From positions 160,144-224,143 of the forward strand of contig NZ_FOHE01000005.1 of NCBI RefSeq assembly GCF_900111445.1: DNA of 64,000 nucleotides, in the 5' to 3' direction. Positions 59,393 through 64,000 of this stretch are shown here, in pieces (the stretch's first letter is position 1; each line of letters starts with the position of its first letter). Source of the stretch: Oceanobacillus limi. Lineage in GTDB: Bacteria > Bacillota > Bacilli > Bacillales > Amphibacillaceae. Both the position numbers and the translations under genes were made by a program. Under the pieces are notes generated by a model, which did no database searches, was not told where the DNA came from, and worked only from the letters and a program-made list of their open reading frames with translations.

Positions 59393-59626
59393 ATGGCTGG
59401 TTTAGTAAATGTATTATTAGTGATTGATGCAATTATTATGATTGTTTTAGTATTATTGCAAAGTGGAGCAAGTGCAGGTCTATCTGGAGCAATTTCTGGT
59501 GGAGCTGAACAATTATTCGGGAAGCAAAAAGCTCGAGGCATTGATCTCGTATTACATCGCGGAACAATAATTACCGGTGTGCTATTTTTTGTGCTAGCAT
59601 TTTTAAGTGCATACGTTTTACAATAG
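59393..59626 (+). CDS. secG: Preprotein translocase subunit SecG
   Basis: A 77-residue protein with two membrane helices (about residues 2-24 and 53-75) and a short loop with [20 protein letters not shown], the SecG signature. It aids SecYE translocation and works with SecA, encoded at 2-4.5 kb. The ATG at 59393 is chosen: AGGAGGTG lies about 10 bases upstream, the length matches the family, and the nearer ATG at 59385 is out of frame. It begins the conserved secG-est-rnr order. Confidence 0.95.
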   Translation: MAGLVNVLLVIDAIIMIVLVLLQSGASAGLSGAISGGAEQLFGKQKARGIDLVLHRGTIITGVLFFVLAFLSAYVLQ

Positions 59627-59629
59627 GAT

Positions 59630-59664
59630 TCAAACCCTTACCATCAGGTGGTAAGGGTTTTTTA
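59630..59664 (+). terminator. Rho-independent terminator after secG
   Basis: AAACCCTTACCA and TGGTAAGGGTTT form a perfect stem with a TCAGG loop and a T run. Confidence 0.95.
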
Positions 59665-59736
59665 CTGTTAAAAACTACTAGTATATTGTATAAAAGGAAG
59701 AGTAGATACTAGGGGAAAATGAAGGAGATTTATGTT

Positions 59737-60483
59737 ATGAAAATTAAACAACCAAAACCGTTTACTTTTGAAGCTGGTCCAAGAGCGGTGTTGTTATTAC
59801 ATGGTTTTACGGGACATTCTGCAGATGTGCGTATGTTGGGAAGGTTCTTAGAGAAAAAAGGGTATACTAGTCATGCGCCAATTTATCGTGGACATGGCCA
59901 ACCGCCAGAAGAATTGATTAAGTCTAACCCTGACCAATGGTGGGAAGATGTACAACAAGCCTTTCAACACTTAAAAGACCTTGGTTACGAAGAAATTGCA
60001 GTTGCTGGATTATCTTTAGGTGGGGTATTGGGTTTAAAACTGGCATATTCGGAAAATATAAAAGCAATTATTACGATGTGTTCTCCGATGTTTTTTGATA
60101 ATGAAACACAATTAACGATTGGTTTCAAAGCTTTTTCAAAAGAATATAAGCAACTGGAAGGAAAAGATGAAACGACAATCAATCAAGAATTAGAAACGCT
60201 TATGGATCATTCCAAACCAATGTTTACGGAACTTGGGAACTTTATAACGAATGTAAAACGTAATGTTGACACAATCTATACACCGACAATGGTTGTACAA
60301 GCTCGCCAAGACAAAATGATTAACACAGAGAGCGCTACATATATTTATGAAAATGTCGAGGCGGACGAAAAAGAAATAAAATGGTATGAAGAATCTGGAC
60401 ATGTGATCACCTTGGATAAAGAAAAGGACAAACTCCATGAGGATATGTATGCTTTCCTAGAGTCGTTGGATTGGAAAGAATGA
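59737..60483 (+). CDS. est: Carboxylesterase, Est30/YvaK type
   Basis: A 248-residue alpha/beta hydrolase closely resembling the Geobacillus Est30 carboxylesterase. The oxyanion-hole [18 protein letters not shown], the nucleophile in GLSLGG (Ser93), the acid in ARQDKM and the catalytic His in SGHVITLD are all present; the ending [12 protein letters not shown] is typical. It hydrolyses short- to medium-chain esters; its physiological substrate is unclear. The ATG at 59737 follows AAGGAG 9 bases upstream; an ATG at 59719 lies near AGGGGA and is less likely. Located between secG and rnr as in B. subtilis yvaK. Confidence 0.93.
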   Translation: MKIKQPKPFTFEAGPRAVLLLHGFTGHSADVRMLGRFLEKKGYTSHAPIYRGHGQPPEELIKSNPDQWWEDVQQAFQHLKDLGYEEIAVAGLSLGGVLGLKLAYSENIKAIITMCSPMFFDNETQLTIGFKAFSKEYKQLEGKDETTINQELETLMDHSKPMFTELGNFITNVKRNVDTIYTPTMVVQARQDKMINTESATYIYENVEADEKEIKWYEESGHVITLDKEKDKLHEDMYAFLESLDWKE

Positions 60484-60537
60484 TTATCTTAGCAAAAAAT
60501 GTTAACAATATATAGTAGAAGAAAGAAGGTGTAAACG

Positions 60538-62733
60538 ATGAATGAAATGATGACCAAAATTAAAGATTATTTTAAAGAGAATGGAACAAAGCCATTAGCA
60601 GTTCATGAGTTAGAGGAAGAACTAGAAATTGAAGATGCAGTTGATTTTAAAGAATTGGTGAAAGCATTAAATGAACTGGAACACCAAGGGGAATTAGTAC
60701 GGACTCGTAAAAATCGTTTTGGCCTTCCAGAAAAGATGAATCTAGTACGTGGAAAGATTCAGATGCATGCCAAAGGATTTGCCTTTTTGATACCTGATGA
60801 TGAAAATCAAACCGATGTGTATATTCATCCAAATGACTTAGCATCTGCGATGAATAATGATCTTGTTCTCGTCCGAATTGAAAAGGGCGATGGATCTGGA
60901 AGCCGGCCAGAGGGTACCGTTATTCGCATTTTAGAACGTGCAGTAACAGAAGTAGTTGGTACGTATGAGGATAATAAAGCTTTTGGATTTGTAATTGCGG
61001 ATGATAAACGAATTCCGAATGATATATTTATCCCCAAAAATCAAAACAATGGTGCAGTAAGTGGCCATAAAGTGTTAGCGAGAATTACCAAATATCCGGA
61101 AGGACGCATGAGTGCAGAAGGAGAAGTTACAGAAATCCTTGGCCATAAAAATGATCCTGGAATTGATATACTTTCCATCATTTATAAACATGGTATCAAG
61201 ATTGATTTTCCTGACGAAGTGTTGGATCAAGCGGCACAAACTCCAGAAACCATTCGTGAAGATGAAATATCCAACCGCAGAGATCTACGAGATGAAACGA
61301 TCGTGACGATTGATGGTGCAGATGCGAAAGACTTGGATGATGCCGTAACGGTGAAAAAATTAGAGAATGGAAATTATAAATTAGGTGTCTATATTGCCGA
61401 TGTAAGTTATTACGTGAAGGAAGGCTCTCCGATCGATAAGGAAGCATTTGAACGCGGAACAAGTGTTTATTTAGTGGACCGTGTTATTCCGATGATTCCG
61501 CATCGATTATCCAACGGAATTTGTTCTTTAAATCCACAAGTAGATCGGTTAACACTAGGATGTGAAATGGAAATAGATACCTCAGGAAAAGTTGTTAATC
61601 ACGAAATTTTTCAAAGTGTAATTAAAACAACGGAGCGTATGACGTATAAGGACGTTAACCGAATATTAGTGGATAAAGACGAAGAAGTACGTGCACGATA
61701 TGAAGCACTCGTTCCAATGTTTGAGGATATGGAAAAACTAGCAGAGATCCTGCGTAATAAACGGTTCGGACGTGGAGCGATCGACTTTGACTTTAAGGAA
61801 GCACAAGTACTTGTTGATGATGAGGGGAAAGCGGAGGATGTTGTGATCCGAGAACGTTCTGTAGCTGAACGCTTAATTGAAGAGTTTATGCTTGCTGCAA
61901 ACGAGACGGTAGCCGAACATTTCCATTGGATGGATGTACCATTTATCCATCGTATCCATGAGGATCCAGACGATGGAAAACTTCAGCATTTCTTTGAGTT
62001 CTTAGGTGGGCTAGGTTATCGTGTGAAAGGAACGGCAAATGAAATTCATCCACAGGCATTACAAAAAGTGCTAGAAGAAGCTGCCGGGAAACCAGAAGAG
62101 ATGATTATATCTAAGCTAATGCTTCGTTCGATGAAACAAGCCAAATATGATCCACAAGGTATCGGGCATTTTGGTTTAGCAACAGAGTTTTACACACATT
62201 TCACATCTCCAATACGTCGTTATCCAGATTTAATCGTACACCGGTTGATCCGTACGTATTTAATCGAAAAAACGATGGATAAGAAGACGATTGGAAGCTG
62301 GAAGGATAAATTGCCTGAAATTGCACGCCATACTTCAGGACGTGAACGTACTGCTGTGGACGCGGAACGAGATACAGATGACTTGAAAAAAGCGGAATAC
62401 ATGGCTGAACGCATCGGTGAGGAATATACGGGTGTCATCAGTTCTGTAACAAGCTTTGGACTTTTTGTAGAATTAGAAAATACGATTGAGGGTCTTGTCC
62501 ATGTCAGCTATCTAACGGATGATTACTATCATTTTGATGAACAGCATTATGCAATGATTGGAGAGCGGACAGGAAAGGTTTACAAGATTGGCCAAGAGGT
62601 TAAGGTAAAGGTTACAGCAGTAAATATGGATGAACACGCCATCGATTTTGAGATGGTTAGTGGTGGAGTCCCCAGTGAGAGAAAAGGGAAGAAGAAACCA
62701 GGTAAAAAAATAAAAGCAAAGAAGAAAAGATAG
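60538..62733 (+). CDS. rnr: Ribonuclease R
   Basis: A 731-residue 3'-to-5' exoribonuclease. Order: an N-terminal helix-turn-helix (about 1-70), cold-shock domains (about 75-230), the RNB catalytic domain (about 250-580) with [16 protein letters not shown] carrying the metal-binding Asp cluster and [16 protein letters not shown], an S1 domain (about 625-710) and a Lys-rich basic tail. It degrades structured RNA and cooperates with tmRNA-SmpB. In B. subtilis smpB follows directly; here a terminator and a metal-transporter gene follow instead. GAAAGAAGGTG precedes the ATG. Confidence 0.96.
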   Translation: MNEMMTKIKDYFKENGTKPLAVHELEEELEIEDAVDFKELVKALNELEHQGELVRTRKNRFGLPEKMNLVRGKIQMHAKGFAFLIPDDENQTDVYIHPNDLASAMNNDLVLVRIEKGDGSGSRPEGTVIRILERAVTEVVGTYEDNKAFGFVIADDKRIPNDIFIPKNQNNGAVSGHKVLARITKYPEGRMSAEGEVTEILGHKNDPGIDILSIIYKHGIKIDFPDEVLDQAAQTPETIREDEISNRRDLRDETIVTIDGADAKDLDDAVTVKKLENGNYKLGVYIADVSYYVKEGSPIDKEAFERGTSVYLVDRVIPMIPHRLSNGICSLNPQVDRLTLGCEMEIDTSGKVVNHEIFQSVIKTTERMTYKDVNRILVDKDEEVRARYEALVPMFEDMEKLAEILRNKRFGRGAIDFDFKEAQVLVDDEGKAEDVVIRERSVAERLIEEFMLAANETVAEHFHWMDVPFIHRIHEDPDDGKLQHFFEFLGGLGYRVKGTANEIHPQALQKVLEEAAGKPEEMIISKLMLRSMKQAKYDPQGIGHFGLATEFYTHFTSPIRRYPDLIVHRLIRTYLIEKTMDKKTIGSWKDKLPEIARHTSGRERTAVDAERDTDDLKKAEYMAERIGEEYTGVISSVTSFGLFVELENTIEGLVHVSYLTDDYYHFDEQHYAMIGERTGKVYKIGQEVKVKVTAVNMDEHAIDFEMVSGGVPSERKGKKKPGKKIKAKKKR

Positions 62734-62757
62734 GCGCACGTCATCTAGATCTTGCAT

Positions 62758-62798
62758 AGACTAATTCTGTGTTTTTTAAAGCAGAATTAGTCTTTTTT
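62758..62798 (+). terminator. Rho-independent terminator after rnr
   Basis: GACTAATTCTG and CAGAATTAGTC form a perfect 11-bp stem followed by seven Ts. Confidence 0.95.
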
Positions 62799-62816
62799 TA
62801 TGGCTTGTTTGAGAGT

Positions 62817-62906
62817 ATGGCACAGAGAAGAAGTAGTAACCAATCAGGTCAAAATGAAAAAACAACAAGATTACCATTAGTAAATCGGAAAGAACCAATA
62901 AATTAA
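62817..62906 (+). CDS. Possible 29-residue peptide
   Basis: A small frame encodes a hydrophilic, basic 29-residue peptide, MAQRRSSNQSGQ-type, between rnr and the ZIP transporter. Small basic Asn/Gln-rich peptides of this kind can be spore components, but I see no specific match and the ribosome binding site (GAGAG) is too close to the ATG. It may be chance. Confidence 0.2.
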   Translation: MAQRRSSNQSGQNEKTTRLPLVNRKEPIN

Positions 62907-63024
62907 TTATTTTCTAATTATTTTTGTTGCATTTTTTAGATGAATAGAATAAAATGGATCTAACTTAAAAAGTTTCCTTAGGTAAAAACTAATTAACATG
63001 TACAACAAAAAGGAGTATCGTAAA

Positions 63025-63834
63025 ATGTCACATGAAATACTATTAGCGTTTCTGTTTACGTTATTTGCTGGTTTAGCTACTGGTATTGGAAGTTTGTTGG
63101 CATTTTTTGCTAAAACAACAAATACACGATTCCTATCTTTTGCATTAGGCTTTTCCGCAGGAGTTATGATTTACGTTTCCATGGTTGAAATATTCTTTAA
63201 AGCACAAGAATCTCTAGTGAGTGAATTAGGAGAGCCAGGCGGAAATTGGCTAACCGTTGGATCTTTTTTTGCTGGGATGCTATTAATTGCGTTAATAGAT
63301 CGCTTTGTACCGAAAAGCTCCAATCCTCACGAACCTAAAAAAGTAGAAGATATGAAGAAAAATGGGACATTAGCAAATGATCCAGATTTATTAAAAATGG
63401 GTGTATTTACAGCACTAGCAATTGGGATTCATAACTTTCCAGAAGGGATTGCAACCTTTGTATCTACCATCCAGGACCCAACAGTTGGTTTTGCCATTGC
63501 TATCGCTATTGCAATTCATAATATCCCAGAAGGAATAGCTGTTTCTGTTCCAGTTTATTATGCAACTGGAAGTAAAAAGAAAGCCTTTAAGCTCTCCTTC
63601 TTGTCTGGATTGGCTGAGCCAATCGGAGCAATTGTGGCATTTTTAATTCTCATGCCATTCTTATCAGAAATCATGTTTGGTGTAATTTTCGCAGCTGTAG
63701 CTGGAATCATGGTGTTTATTTCACTAGACGAATTGCTACCTGCAGCCAAAAAATACGATGAAGCCCATCTATCCATTTACGGCCTAATCAGTGGTATGGC
63801 TGTGATGGCAATAAGTTTATTGATGTTAATGTAA
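63025..63834 (+). CDS. zupT: ZIP-family metal transporter (ZupT type)
   Basis: A 269-residue membrane protein with eight helices and a His/Lys-rich loop around residues 100-120. The two metal-binding helix motifs are HNFPEGIATF and HNIPEGIAVS, as in the zinc and iron permease ZupT. It imports zinc, possibly iron or manganese. The ATG at 63025 follows AAAAGGAG about 10 bases upstream; an ATG at 62998 has no such site. Not part of the rnr operon, from which a terminator separates it. Confidence 0.93.
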   Translation: MSHEILLAFLFTLFAGLATGIGSLLAFFAKTTNTRFLSFALGFSAGVMIYVSMVEIFFKAQESLVSELGEPGGNWLTVGSFFAGMLLIALIDRFVPKSSNPHEPKKVEDMKKNGTLANDPDLLKMGVFTALAIGIHNFPEGIATFVSTIQDPTVGFAIAIAIAIHNIPEGIAVSVPVYYATGSKKKAFKLSFLSGLAEPIGAIVAFLILMPFLSEIMFGVIFAAVAGIMVFISLDELLPAAKKYDEAHLSIYGLISGMAVMAISLLMLM

Positions 63835-63851
63835 TAGAGAGAGCGGATAGA

Positions 63852-63888
63852 TCTGTGGTCTACTTTATGTGGACCGCAGTTTTTTTAA
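63852..63888 (+). terminator. Rho-independent terminator after zupT
   Basis: CTGTGGTC and GACCGCAG pair (one G-U) and are followed by seven Ts. Confidence 0.85.
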
Positions 63889-63898
63889 GGGTTGGGTG

Positions 63899-64000
63899 GT
63901 CCGAGAGAATCAACGTTCAATCGGAGAAATCAACCATTAATTTAGCCAGAATCAACGTTCAGTCCGAGAAATCAACAATTCGTTAGGCAGAATCAACGTT
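63899..64000. repeat. Tandem ~42-bp repeat at the right edge
   Basis: AGAATCAACGTT recurs at 63906, 63948 and 63989, with GAGAAATCAAC between copies. The repeat is cut by the window end. Confidence 0.7.

Overview
This is 64 kb of low-GC Firmicute chromosome. Gene order and protein families place it in the Bacillaceae, probably a relative of Oceanobacillus or Virgibacillus; that placement is inference from synteny and base composition, as no rRNA gene is present. It is mostly conserved core chromosome: late flagellar genes, secA-prfB, ftsEX, uvrBA, hprK-lgt-ppaX, glp genes, trxB-rapZ-glmR-whiA-crh, clpP, rpoN, the cggR-gapA-pgk-tpiA-gpmI-eno glycolytic operon, secG-est-rnr.

Layout. 0-1 kb: end of fliD, fliS, fliT. 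1-6.3 kb: hpf behind a SigmaB-type promoter, secA, prfB with its programmed +1 frameshift, and a cytochrome c551 lipoprotein. 6.6-12.5 kb: ftsE-ftsX, an M23 peptidoglycan hydrolase with an intact metal site, ctpB and minJ. 13.4-17.3 kb: an accessory block with a copper nitrite reductase lipoprotein and a ykoP/ykoQ/ykoN-like glycolipid and phosphoesterase cluster. 18.2-25.3 kb: uvrB-uvrA, yojF-bshB2 (bacillithiol), yvlC-yvlD. 25.6-30.2 kb: hprK-lgt-yvoD-ppaX-yvoF-glpP. 31.2-34.5 kb: glpK and glpD with a terminator leader. 34.7-41 kb: TPR protein, trxB, nudix, rapZ, glmR, whiA, crh. 41-44.2 kb: tRNA-Arg(CCG), CtsR-type clpP, rpoN and a glutaredoxin-like gene. 44.4-51.4 kb: glycolytic operon with its CggR operator. 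51.4-56.2 kb: a variable region with unknown genes, two lipoproteins (one broken), a nucleoside hydrolase and a nitroreductase. 56.4-63.8 kb: ptsI without ptsH, a lysophospholipase-like hydrolase, secG-est-rnr and a ZIP metal transporter.

Themes. Carbon-flux control is concentrated here: HprK, PpaX, Crh, EI, CggR, GlpP, and a GlpK that keeps the His phosphorylated by the PTS. Cell-envelope and division functions (FtsEX, M23 hydrolase, CtpB, MinJ, Lgt, SecA, SecG) form a second group.

The least ordinary feature is a family of four intergenic elements (about 12.6-13.1, 17.4-18.07, 23.16-23.59 and 30.21-31.06 kb). They share an imperfect terminal inverted repeat around ATAATGCGACGTAA, have modular interiors, and encode no convincing protein. 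Two carry the same ~193-bp tandem unit in different copy number. Elements sit at synteny breaks: two in opposite orientation bracket the nirK-yko block, and one occupies the place where glpF usually lies. They look like non-autonomous MITE-type repeats; no transposase is present in the window.
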